A stretch of DNA of 64,000 nt, taken from contig CAJTFG010000002.1 in NCBI GenBank assembly GCA_910575705.1, forward strand, positions 1-64,000. The letters are read 5' to 3'. Shown here piece by piece: positions 17,451-25,286 of this stretch (its first letter is position 1; every line of letters starts with the position of its first letter). Below the pieces are notes generated by a model that saw only the letters and a program-made list of their open reading frames with translations, did not search any database and was not told the origin of the DNA. This DNA comes from Erysipelotrichales bacterium (GTDB lineage: Bacteria > Bacillota_I > Bacilli_A > Erysipelotrichales > Erysipelotrichaceae). Both the position numbers and the translations under genes were made by a program.

Positions 17451-19089
17451 CTGGAAGCGGATCATGAAGCATAGACCTGCAAAGATAGGCTTGGGGATCT
17501 ATGTTCTTATATGGCTGTTTATCTTGATCGGTTCTGCTGTTCTTCCTTTGCAAACATATGAACATGAGCCGCTTCTGTCGGATCTTCCTCCGGCGAATTC
17601 CTATCTTTCCATACCGAATGTAAAGGCGGAAAGGGTAAAGAAAATCGTGAGCGGTACGACATATGGAGCTGTGCTTCTTGATGATGGGACGATGCAGGTT
17701 TGGGGAGATTATCCGTTTTCTTTGCTGGAGATCGAAGGTATGCGGTTGTTCGATATTGCGTCCGGAGCGCAGCATATGGTTTTGGTCGATCAAGAAAATA
17801 AGATATATGAAATAGGAAAGTATCCTTATGCACAGACTGTCTTGTCTGCTTCCGATAAAGAGTTTTTACGCAAGGACGGTATCTTGGAGGTGTATGCTAG
17901 CGATACGTATTCGGCCTGTTTAAGCAATAGCGGCTATTTGTATTTCTGGGGTATGACGGATGCCTTGAACGAAATTCCTGAACAACATCAGGGACATATC
18001 CAAAAAGCAGCGGTTCATCCCTATCATATCTTATACTTGCTGGATGATGGAACCGTGCATATGAACGGAAGAAACGATCGTTTATCACACATACCTAAGG
18101 AATTTACAGACGGAACGATCCACGTTTTGGATTTGACGATCAGCTATGAAAGTGTTTTTGTTGTGGATGAGGATCATCATGTGCATACGTGGGGAGATGT
18201 GATATATGATGTGCCGAATCATTTACGGATACATCGCATCGTCAGCGGCAGAAGAAATGTACATCTGCTTTATGAAGACGGCAGTGTTGTCGGGATGGGA
18301 GCCGGCAGCCGTTCACTTTCTCATGGTGATGCATTGTATTCCGGATATTTTCAGACGTATGTTCTGCAAGATGGAGATATTTTGGCATGGGGAAACGGCG
18401 GCTTTCCTATCGGCAGTGATGCTTATGGAAGAGATCTTCTTACCAGACTGGCACATGGCGGTTTTATTACCTTGTTGTTAGGATTGCCTGCTTGTCTTAT
18501 CTCGTTGTTGCTGGCTGTTTTCCTCGGTCTGCTGAGCGGCTATCGGGGTGGTTGGATCGATCGTACGGTCGTTCGTCTTTCTGAATGTATTTCCAGTATT
18601 CCGTTTCTTCCGATCGTGATCACATTGAGCGCTTTTATGATGGATAATACAGCGGGACATATACGTATGATGGTCGTGATGGTGCTGTATGGCTGTGTCA
18701 GCTGGCCTTCTTTGGCAAGGTTGATTCGAATACAAGTCATGGCAGAAAGGGAAGCGGATTATGTACTATATGAGGAAATGATCGGTGCGTCATCGTTTCG
18801 TATTATGATAAAGCATATTTTGCCGAGTACGTTTCCGATGATTGCTGCCGATATCGCATCATTGTATGCATCTTCTATCTTGATGGAAGCAAGTCTTTCT
18901 TTTTTAGGATTTGGCGTCCCTTTGCTTTATCCTTCTTGGGGCAATATGTTGCAGACAGCTCAATCTATGCATGTAATTGAGAATTGCTGGTGGCAGTGGT
19001 TCTTCCCAGCCCTGTTTGTTTTTCTTTCTGTATTGGCGGTGCACTTTTTTAGCGAGGGGATCCGCCGTGAATATCATTCTAAGGAATAA
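17443..19089 (+). CDS. OppC-like permease with inserted RCC1-like beta-propeller
   Basis: The 548-aa product is about 250 residues longer than a normal OppC. After TM1 (residues ~14-36) comes an extracytoplasmic insert of about 255 residues (~62-318). It is made of seven related ~36-residue units with the RCC1 pattern: IVSGTTYGAVLLDDGTMQVW, IASGAQHMVLVDQENKIYEI, VYASDTYSACLSNSGYLYFW, YHILYLLDDGTVHMNG, ESVFVVDEDHHVHTWG, IVSGRRNVHLLYEDGSVVG and YFQTYVLQDGDILAWG. The normal OppC sequence resumes at IGSDAYGRDLLTRL, with four to five more helices and the EAA loop READYVLYEEMIGASSFR. A seven-bladed propeller between TM1 and the GSDxxGRD motif would sit at the mouth of the channel, beside the binding protein. 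No ATPase gene follows; a terminator does. Confidence 0.88.
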   Translation: MVSWKRIMKHRPAKIGLGIYVLIWLFILIGSAVLPLQTYEHEPLLSDLPPANSYLSIPNVKAERVKKIVSGTTYGAVLLDDGTMQVWGDYPFSLLEIEGMRLFDIASGAQHMVLVDQENKIYEIGKYPYAQTVLSASDKEFLRKDGILEVYASDTYSACLSNSGYLYFWGMTDALNEIPEQHQGHIQKAAVHPYHILYLLDDGTVHMNGRNDRLSHIPKEFTDGTIHVLDLTISYESVFVVDEDHHVHTWGDVIYDVPNHLRIHRIVSGRRNVHLLYEDGSVVGMGAGSRSLSHGDALYSGYFQTYVLQDGDILAWGNGGFPIGSDAYGRDLLTRLAHGGFITLLLGLPACLISLLLAVFLGLLSGYRGGWIDRTVVRLSECISSIPFLPIVITLSAFMMDNTAGHIRMMVVMVLYGCVSWPSLARLIRIQVMAEREADYVLYEEMIGASSFRIMIKHILPSTFPMIAADIASLYASSILMEASLSFLGFGVPLLYPSWGNMLQTAQSMHVIENCWWQWFFPALFVFLSVLAVHFFSEGIRREYHSKE

Positions 19090-19090
19090 A

Positions 19091-19132
19091 AGAAGGTACT
19101 TTTATAATTATTTAGGTATCCTTCTTTTTTTT
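19091..19132 (+). terminator. terminator of the opp-like operon
   Basis: AGAAGGTAC and GTATCCTTCT form a long stem closed by a 16-base AT-rich loop, followed by eight T residues. Confidence 0.8.
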
Positions 19133-19160
19133 ACGTATATAGATGATGGAGGTGATGACG

Positions 19161-19484
19161 ATGATCACGACTGCTTTGAGCTATGATGAAAAGGTACAAT
19201 TGCTGACTCATCTGGGTAAAATTTATCGAAGGGGAACATTATGCCGGGATTTTATAAGGCATGGGGTCGTCATGGAATCGGAAGGTTCTTATGCGGATAT
19301 GGAACTGGCCTCTAAGATGCAGGTCATCCTCGATCATATGGAACCAAAAAATGCGGATATTATCCGCAATGATTTTATGGATTTAAAAGATGTGCGATGG
19401 TATGAATCTCTTTACAGTGAAGAGCGGTATCGTCATATGAAAAGTGAGGCCATGACGCAATTTCTGGATTGCTTATATGTCTGA
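19161..19484 (+). CDS. conserved-looking small cytosolic protein, unknown function
   Basis: This 107-aa, largely helical and acidic protein is not recognised. It has no signal peptide or membrane segment; a Cys and several His and Glu residues are scattered through it (GTLCRDFIRHGVVMESEG). The start at 19161 is set by GGAGGTGAT at 19148-19156, one of the best Shine-Dalgarno matches in the window, which argues for a real and well-translated gene. It is followed 91 bases later by ptsI and could share a role or transcript with it, but nothing in the sequence shows this. Confidence 0.65.
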   Translation: MITTALSYDEKVQLLTHLGKIYRRGTLCRDFIRHGVVMESEGSYADMELASKMQVILDHMEPKNADIIRNDFMDLKDVRWYESLYSEERYRHMKSEAMTQFLDCLYV

Positions 19485-19515
19485 AAAATGTTATTATTTT
19501 TTATAGAGATAGAAG

Positions 19516-19529
19516 TGTAAACGCTTTTA
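19516..19529 (+). promoter_or_regulatory. candidate cre site (CcpA) upstream of ptsI
   Basis: TGTAAACGCTTTTA matches the catabolite-responsive element consensus TGWAANCGNTNWCA at 13 of 14 positions and lies 46 bases before the ptsI start. Its placement near the promoter would allow CcpA control of PTS enzyme I. Confidence 0.55.
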
Positions 19530-19575
19530 TCCTGCATAATACATTTAAAAAGATACATTCAAGGAGGGTTTTCGT

Positions 19576-21279
19576 ATGTTAAAAGGTATTGCAGCATCAT
19601 CTGGGGTAGCCATTGCTAAGGTCTACAAATTGGAACAGCCAAAAGTTGAAATCGTTAAGAGGGAAGCCGATGCAGCTGCTGAAGTTAAGAAGTTTGAAGA
19701 AGCTTTGGAAAAGACGAAGGCGGATATCGAAGCGATCAAGGAAAGAGCGTCTAAGCGCTTATCCGAAGAGGAATTGGCAGTATTCGATGCCCATTTGATG
19801 ATGGCGTCTGATCCGGAATTTGCGAGTCAGATCACTGCGATGATCAATAATGATCATGTGAATGCAGAATATGCGGCAAGTGAAGTTTCTACACAGATGG
19901 TCACGATGTTTGAATCTATGGATAATGATTATTTCCGAGAGAGAGCTGCGGATATCAAAGACGTTACGTTCCGTTTAAAATGTAATTTATTGGGTCTTAT
20001 GATCCCGGATCTGTCACTTATCAATGAAGATTCTATCGTTGTAGCGCATGATCTGACGCCGTCTGATACCGCACAGTTGAATGAATATGCAAAAGGATTT
20101 GCAACTGCTATTGGCGGAAGGACTTCGCATTCTGCTATCATGGCGAGAAGCTTGGAGATACCGGCAGTTGTTGGATGCAGCGGTGTTATGGAAGAAGCGA
20201 AACACGGAGATATCATGATCTTGGATGCACTGGAAGGGGAAGTATTCCTGAATCCGGATGCGGAAACCGTTCAGAAATATGAAAAGAAGGCTGCTGCCTT
20301 TGCTGAAGAAAAAGAAGCGCTGAAAGTTTTGAAAACGGCAAAATCCATTACGACTGACGGACATCAGGTAGAACTTGCCGGAAATATCGGAACACCGAAG
20401 GATGTGGAAGGTGTTTTGAATAATGGCGGTGAAGGTATTGGCTTATATCGTACAGAATTCCTTTATATGAATGCAGATCATTTTCCAACGGAAGATGAGC
20501 AGTTTGAAGCTTATAAAGAAGTTCTGGAAGGCATGGGCGGACGCCGTGTCGTTGTCCGTACATTAGATATCGGCGGTGACAAGAAGCTGAATTACTTTAC
20601 GTTCCCGGAAGAGATGAATCCGTTCTTAGGATATCGTGCGATTCGTCTTTGTCTGGATCGTACGGATATTTTCCGTACACAGCTGCGTGCTTTGATCCGT
20701 GCGAGCGTATACGGAAAACTTTGTATCATGTTCCCGATGATCGCAACCGTTCAGGAATTCCGTGATGCAAAGGCAATCTTCAATGAAGAAAAAGAAAATC
20801 TGATCAAAGAGGGCGTTGCGGTTGCGGATAATATTGAAGTGGGTATGATGGTGGAAATTCCGGCAGCGGCTGTTAATGCGGACAATTTTGCAAAAGAAGC
20901 GGATTTCTTCTCTATCGGTACCAATGATCTTATCCAGTATTCTATGGCTGCTGACCGCATGAGTGAGCATGTATCCTATTTGTATCAGCCATATAATCCA
21001 TCTATTCTGCGCCTTGTTAAAATGACGATCGACGGTGCGCATAAAGAAGGAAAGTGGGCTGGAATGTGCGGTGAAATGGCAGGAGAGCCGTATGCGGTTC
21101 CTTTGCTTTTAGGTATGGGACTGGACGAATTCTCCATGTCCGCTACTTCTGTATTGAAAGCGCGTAAGATGGTAACGTCTTTAAGCAAAAAAGAAGCGTC
21201 AGCTTTGGCAGAAGAGGCGTTGCAGTTGGCTACTGCTGAGGATGTATTATCTTTAGTTAAGAGCCGCATTGATAAATAA
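19576..21279 (+). CDS. ptsI: phosphoenolpyruvate-protein phosphotransferase (PTS enzyme I)
   Basis: Enzyme I takes phosphate from PEP and passes it through an active-site histidine to HPr, feeding all PTS sugar uptake. The 567-aa product is full length. The N-terminal domain holds [21 protein letters not shown] with the catalytic His at about residue 189. The C-terminal PEP-binding barrel has [24 protein letters not shown] and the late Cys motif [18 protein letters not shown] precedes the ATG. No ptsH lies next to it here, unlike in Bacillus. Confidence 0.97.
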   Translation: MLKGIAASSGVAIAKVYKLEQPKVEIVKREADAAAEVKKFEEALEKTKADIEAIKERASKRLSEEELAVFDAHLMMASDPEFASQITAMINNDHVNAEYAASEVSTQMVTMFESMDNDYFRERAADIKDVTFRLKCNLLGLMIPDLSLINEDSIVVAHDLTPSDTAQLNEYAKGFATAIGGRTSHSAIMARSLEIPAVVGCSGVMEEAKHGDIMILDALEGEVFLNPDAETVQKYEKKAAAFAEEKEALKVLKTAKSITTDGHQVELAGNIGTPKDVEGVLNNGGEGIGLYRTEFLYMNADHFPTEDEQFEAYKEVLEGMGGRRVVVRTLDIGGDKKLNYFTFPEEMNPFLGYRAIRLCLDRTDIFRTQLRALIRASVYGKLCIMFPMIATVQEFRDAKAIFNEEKENLIKEGVAVADNIEVGMMVEIPAAAVNADNFAKEADFFSIGTNDLIQYSMAADRMSEHVSYLYQPYNPSILRLVKMTIDGAHKEGKWAGMCGEMAGEPYAVPLLLGMGLDEFSMSATSVLKARKMVTSLSKKEASALAEEALQLATAEDVLSLVKSRIDK

Positions 21280-21317
21280 GAGCAGCTGATTGTATTTGCA
21301 GAATTTCAGTAAAAGTT

Positions 21318-21352
21318 AAAGATGACCTATTTTACATCAGGTCATCTTTTTT
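21318..21352. terminator. bidirectional terminator between ptsI and the GNAT gene
   Basis: AAAGATGACCT and AGGTCATCTTT form an 11-bp stem. T runs on the + strand (TTTTTT) and A-rich sequence on the other side allow termination of both converging genes. Confidence 0.8.
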
Positions 21353-21804
21353 GCGTTTTGTATTTCGTGAAGGCCATCTTTATAAAACATAGGGGTAAAG
21401 CGAATCCCATCTTTTGTCATCTCCTGGTGCAGGGAACGAAAGCCGAGGTTTTTATATACGTGTAGGGCGTATGGAGCGGCATTGACGCTCAGCCATGAGG
21501 GGCGGTATTCTCTTAAAAATCCATGAAATAAAGAAGAACCTATTCCTTGTTTCTGATATGCTGCCGATACGAAAAACAAACTGATATGACACATGTGCCG
21601 GACTGCCAGCATCCCGCACAGTTCATGATGGATATATGCACCATAATACAGCATCTGCAATGTACTGTTTTGTTTTAGAAAGCTTTGAAAGTTCTCAATC
21701 CCTCGTTCCTCACAAAGCGGTGCGTTGCACTGTTCAAATACTTTCCATGCCAGCAGCAGGGCCTGCTCTTTTTCTTTTTTACTATAGAGGCGTTTTATAT
21801 GCAT
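21337..21804 (-). CDS. GNAT-family N-acetyltransferase
   Basis: This 155-aa protein has the GNAT acetyl-CoA-binding pattern FVSAAYQKQGIGSSLFHGF (QxxGIG/A loop) and the late strand-turn YALHVYKNLGFRSL. The substrate is not predictable. GAGGG lies before the ATG on the minus strand. Its first 10 bases overlap the end of the upstream membrane-protein gene, so the two form a minus-strand operon that converges on ptsI. Confidence 0.85.
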   Translation of the reverse strand: MHIKRLYSKKEKEQALLLAWKVFEQCNAPLCEERGIENFQSFLKQNSTLQMLYYGAYIHHELCGMLAVRHMCHISLFFVSAAYQKQGIGSSLFHGFLREYRPSWLSVNAAPYALHVYKNLGFRSLHQEMTKDGIRFTPMFYKDGLHEIQNAKKMT

Positions 21805-22376
21805 ATCGATCCCTCTTTATCAAGAGTATCGGCCAGATGGATGAGGAGGATGGCTTGTCCGCAGGAAAAGGTAAATTCCATGATGGTATTAACGCCGCCG
21901 AACAATATCATGACAAGCAGGCAGAGACTGACGAGTCCTGCATAAAAAGGATAGAATCTTTTATATATGCGAAAGTTTTTATAAGGCATTTCCAAAAGGA
22001 TATGAAAGAATAAAAGGACATAGGAAACGGTTGCGGCAATGGAGATGTATATGTGCAATTCTCCGATGACGGGATAAATTTCCGGTTGGTAAGGAATGTG
22101 TACGGAAAGGATCATACCTATGCAGCTGAAGTATAAAACAGGCATATCATATGCTGTTTTCCGGTTTATTTTTTTGAGGATGTATGTTGTCATGACAAAA
22201 AAATAAAGGCTGCACATCGTGCCCCATATGTGGAATAAGGATGTATGCTGTAGTTCATTGCCGACATAAGAATAATTCTCCGTAAAGATATCCGTATATC
22301 GTGCAAGAAGCAGATTCACTGTTGGAAAGAGTATGTACGCGATGACGTATAGACCCTTTTTTAAATGAGATGTCAT
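21795..22376 (-). CDS. multi-pass membrane protein, unknown function
   Basis: This 193-aa protein has about six hydrophobic helices, with short loops and a conserved-looking NYSYVGNELQH segment after the first. It resembles small integral membrane proteins of the DUF998 type in length and layout, but that is only a guess. AAAAGGA precedes the ATG. It is divergently arranged with the T7SS locus, about 145 bases away, and is followed by the overlapping GNAT gene. Confidence 0.7.
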   Translation of the reverse strand: MTSHLKKGLYVIAYILFPTVNLLLARYTDIFTENYSYVGNELQHTSLFHIWGTMCSLYFFVMTTYILKKINRKTAYDMPVLYFSCIGMILSVHIPYQPEIYPVIGELHIYISIAATVSYVLLFFHILLEMPYKNFRIYKRFYPFYAGLVSLCLLVMILFGGVNTIMEFTFSCGQAILLIHLADTLDKEGSICI

Positions 22377-22521
22377 AGTCGTTTCCTTTTCTGATAGTAC
22401 AAAAATAACATGTGGTCATATCCATGTCAATAAACGAATCAATTATGTGATATTTAAAAAATTTAGGAATTCTTTTTTTATTTGTGTAAAAGGTTATTGA
22501 AGATAGAAAGGAGAGGGATGT

Positions 22522-23505
22522 ATGAGATTTATAAAAGAGATGAACATCGAAGGCGATCTCCTTTACGTTCGGTTGGAAAAGGGAATCTATATCCATGATT
22601 ATGAATTGCAGAAGATTCGTCAGTCATCTGATTTTCTTCCGGTAAAAAAAGATAGGAGAGCGAAAAGCCGCATGTATTTTGAGAGATCTCATACATGTAC
22701 GCTGAAAAGCTATCTTCAGCAGACCGTTTTAGAAGAGCTGTCATTCATCCAATTGCTTATCGATGTTTTGGAGGGAATACAAAGGATATCCAAGGATCAT
22801 TATGTGATCATGGAAGCGGAAGCTATTGCATTTCGGCCAAACGGCAAGCTTGCATTTGCTGTTCTTCCGATCATGAAAACAGAATTTATAGAGCTGGATG
22901 ATGACCTGCATATGCTGTTGTGCGATATCGTAAAGGATGTTCATATCCATGACGGTCATGGTGTATTAGGCATGCTTGTCAGTCATCTGAAAAACCGTGA
23001 TCTCCACTGCGTCACGTTGCTACAGGAGCTGCATCAGTGCTTACCGGTCATGAAAAAACCATCTTTTTTACAGCGCTTTTTTGGGAAGGAGCCAATACTG
23101 CAGGAAGTATCCTATCCTCTTCCCGATGTGATAAAACCGAAAGAAGAGACATCTTATGTAAAAGAGATAGAAGAACCGTGTGAGAAGACGATGATGTTAT
23201 TTTCTTATGAAAACGGTTATCTGGAAGATGCTCAAAATACCTTTGATATATGCAGCAGCCGCTTTACGATAGGAAGGAAAGCGGATAGTGACTGCTGTTT
23301 GGACATGCCTTCCATATCGAAAGAACACGCGGTTATCATACAGGAAGCGGATGGCTTTTATATTCAAGATCTTCATTCATCCAATGCGACGTATCTCAAC
23401 GGAAATAAGCTGATACCTTTGGAACCGGTAATGTTGCATGATAACGATGAACTGATGTTTGCAGATACCGTTTTTCAGTTTCATGAGAGTAAACAGCATC
23501 ATTAA
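22522..23505 (+). CDS. FHA-domain protein with DUF6382-like N-terminus (T7SS locus)
   Basis: This 327-aa soluble protein has an N-terminal region of about 190 residues resembling the DUF6382 domain that accompanies FHA domains in Firmicutes. A short linker with a possible phospho-acceptor threonine (EEPCEKTMMLF) follows. The FHA domain at about residues 235-322 has the phosphothreonine-binding pattern FTIGRKADSDC, SISKEHAVI and LHSSNATYLNGNKL, with the key Arg, Ser, His and Asn residues present. The gene overlaps the kinase gene by about 23 bases. The linker-kinase arrangement recalls FHA proteins that are phosphorylated by, and fold back on, their cognate kinase. AAAGGAGAGGG precedes the ATG. 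Confidence 0.85.
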   Translation: MRFIKEMNIEGDLLYVRLEKGIYIHDYELQKIRQSSDFLPVKKDRRAKSRMYFERSHTCTLKSYLQQTVLEELSFIQLLIDVLEGIQRISKDHYVIMEAEAIAFRPNGKLAFAVLPIMKTEFIELDDDLHMLLCDIVKDVHIHDGHGVLGMLVSHLKNRDLHCVTLLQELHQCLPVMKKPSFLQRFFGKEPILQEVSYPLPDVIKPKEETSYVKEIEEPCEKTMMLFSYENGYLEDAQNTFDICSSRFTIGRKADSDCCLDMPSISKEHAVIIQEADGFYIQDLHSSNATYLNGNKLIPLEPVMLHDNDELMFADTVFQFHESKQHH

Positions 23506-25087
23506 AGATCGCTATAAGATCATAAGACAACTCGGCAGCGGCGGAATGAGTGAGGTGTTTTTATGTGAGGATCTGCTGCTGCACACATACTGGGCGGGAA
23601 AATATATTGAGAAAGAAAAAAACAACGCATATGCTTATGAAGCTCTGCGAAGAGAAACGGAGCTTTTGGTTCAGTTGAAGCATACGGGATTGCCGATGAT
23701 CGTCGATTGTTTTGATGATGAGGAAGGATATCTCGTTATCATGGAGCTGATCAAAGGTACCTCATTGCGGGATGCTGTTGTAAAACATGCGGTAACACAG
23801 GAACAGATATGGAAATGGTCTTGGGATATTCTGCACATATTGCATTATTTGCATCATGAGATAGAACCGGCGATCATTTATCGTGATTTAAAACCGGAAA
23901 ATATCATGCTTGATGCGTATGGTCATATAAAATTGATCGATTTCGGAACAGCGCTGCAGTCAGATAAAGGAAGGGTAAGACAGGATGTATGCATAGGGAC
24001 GAAAGGATATGCTCCCAAAGAGCAGATGCGTCCGGGATGGATTGATTGCCGCAGTGATATTTACGCCTATGGCGCAACGCTTTATTTTCTGCATACGAGG
24101 CAAGTATATCAGCAAGGACAGCCGATCCCGCCGTCTTTGCTTCATGATGTGATGGAAGCGTGTTTGAAAGAAGAACCGGAGGATCGTTATCAAAGCGTAG
24201 TAGTTATACAGCGGGAATTTCCGGCATTTGTTAAGAAAAGAAACCGTCCTGTGTGGCTGTATGCATGCGGTGCCGTCTGCTTGTCGATAGCTTGTTTCAG
24301 CGATATGAGGATACGGTTTTTGTATAGGCAATATCACTCTTATATAGAACAGCGTGCCTATGAAGAGGCGATTGAGTTGCTTCCCTCTCAAAAGGAAGCG
24401 TATCTGTATGCATATGAGATGTATAAAAAGCAGGTGACAGACGATATTCAGACGGTTGCTTATGCCTTGCGGCAAATGGAGCGGTTCCCGTTGTATTTTC
24501 TATCAGAAGAAGATCATGATGAAGTGCTTCGCATGTTTGCTTTTGATTGCATGCGTCAGGAAACTGCGGATTTTTATCATCAGGCAGTGATATATTTTCG
24601 TCGGATGAGGCAGCGGGATGTTTCCATGTATATTCGCCTTTGTGATCTTTTAAGCAGGAATAAAACCTTGGATTATTTGACGATTCATGAAATGAGGGAT
24701 ATATTGCAGCAGTTGGAAACCGAAGCCGATCAAATGCGATATACGAGTTATTCTCTGCAGGTGTATGAGCTTTTGTTTGATTTGTATAATGCGCATGCCG
24801 ATCAGCTCGGTGCATTGGCATATGATGCCATGGAACGCATTTGTGATAAGGGGATCGTACAGCTTTTAAGATGTGAAGGCTGTGAAGATCTGCTGAAGCA
24901 GTTTTATGAGTATAAGATACTGCTGTTTTTTCATCAAGGCAATTTTTATGATGCGCATATGCAGAAAGCACAAGCAAAGAATTTTTTTCAAATGATGATA
25001 GATACGTGGGAGGAGTATGAACAGCATGGGTTCGCTGCTTCTGATGATATAAGAAAGAAGATCGAGGAAGTTAAAAAGCGTTTATGA
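23483..25087 (+). CDS. membrane Ser/Thr protein kinase in EssB/YukC arrangement
   Basis: The 534-aa product has a complete PknB-type kinase domain. It shows the P-loop LGSGGMSEV near residue 17, the ATP lysine in WAGKYI near 39, the catalytic loop YRDLKPENIML near 132, IDFGTA near 152 and the activation segment GTKGYAPKEQ. One transmembrane helix follows at about 256-275, then about 250 residues of extracytoplasmic helices. This kinase-TM-helical layout is that of the T7SSb core protein EssB/YukC, whose cytosolic domain is a pseudokinase; here the catalytic residues are all present. ATG 23483 is preferred because MRVNSIIKDRYKII is a typical kinase opening. It overlaps the FHA gene and is inferred to be its kinase. 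Confidence 0.87.
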   Translation: MRVNSIIKDRYKIIRQLGSGGMSEVFLCEDLLLHTYWAGKYIEKEKNNAYAYEALRRETELLVQLKHTGLPMIVDCFDDEEGYLVIMELIKGTSLRDAVVKHAVTQEQIWKWSWDILHILHYLHHEIEPAIIYRDLKPENIMLDAYGHIKLIDFGTALQSDKGRVRQDVCIGTKGYAPKEQMRPGWIDCRSDIYAYGATLYFLHTRQVYQQGQPIPPSLLHDVMEACLKEEPEDRYQSVVVIQREFPAFVKKRNRPVWLYACGAVCLSIACFSDMRIRFLYRQYHSYIEQRAYEEAIELLPSQKEAYLYAYEMYKKQVTDDIQTVAYALRQMERFPLYFLSEEDHDEVLRMFAFDCMRQETADFYHQAVIYFRRMRQRDVSMYIRLCDLLSRNKTLDYLTIHEMRDILQQLETEADQMRYTSYSLQVYELLFDLYNAHADQLGALAYDAMERICDKGIVQLLRCEGCEDLLKQFYEYKILLFFHQGNFYDAHMQKAQAKNFFQMMIDTWEEYEQHGFAASDDIRKKIEEVKKRL

Positions 25088-25106
25088 AACAGAAAGGAGA
25101 TGTTGT

Positions 25107-25286
25107 ATGCCTCTCTATATATGGACATCGATCCGCGTGATCTCTTTTGTTACCGCTGTTGTCTGTATGTTTTTTGCAATATGGAATCCGCATAGAACAT
25201 TTATGAAAAGAAAAAAATCAAAGAAAGAGTTTTCAACAGCGGATATATCTTATGAGGATAATACGGTAAAACTGGAGGAGTTATGA
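25107..25286 (+). CDS. 59-aa single-pass membrane protein (T7SS locus)
   Basis: This small gene lies between the kinase and the Ig-repeat protein. AAGGAGA stands seven bases before the ATG, and its TGA overlaps the next ATG (ATGA). The product begins MPLYIWTSIRVISFVTAVVC, a single hydrophobic helix of about 20 residues, followed by a basic stretch (KRKKSKK) and an acidic tail. Size and layout suggest a small membrane component or regulator of the secretion complex, comparable in size only to other T7SS small subunits. No family is recognised. Confidence 0.72.
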   Translation: MPLYIWTSIRVISFVTAVVCMFFAIWNPHRTFMKRKKSKKEFSTADISYEDNTVKLEEL

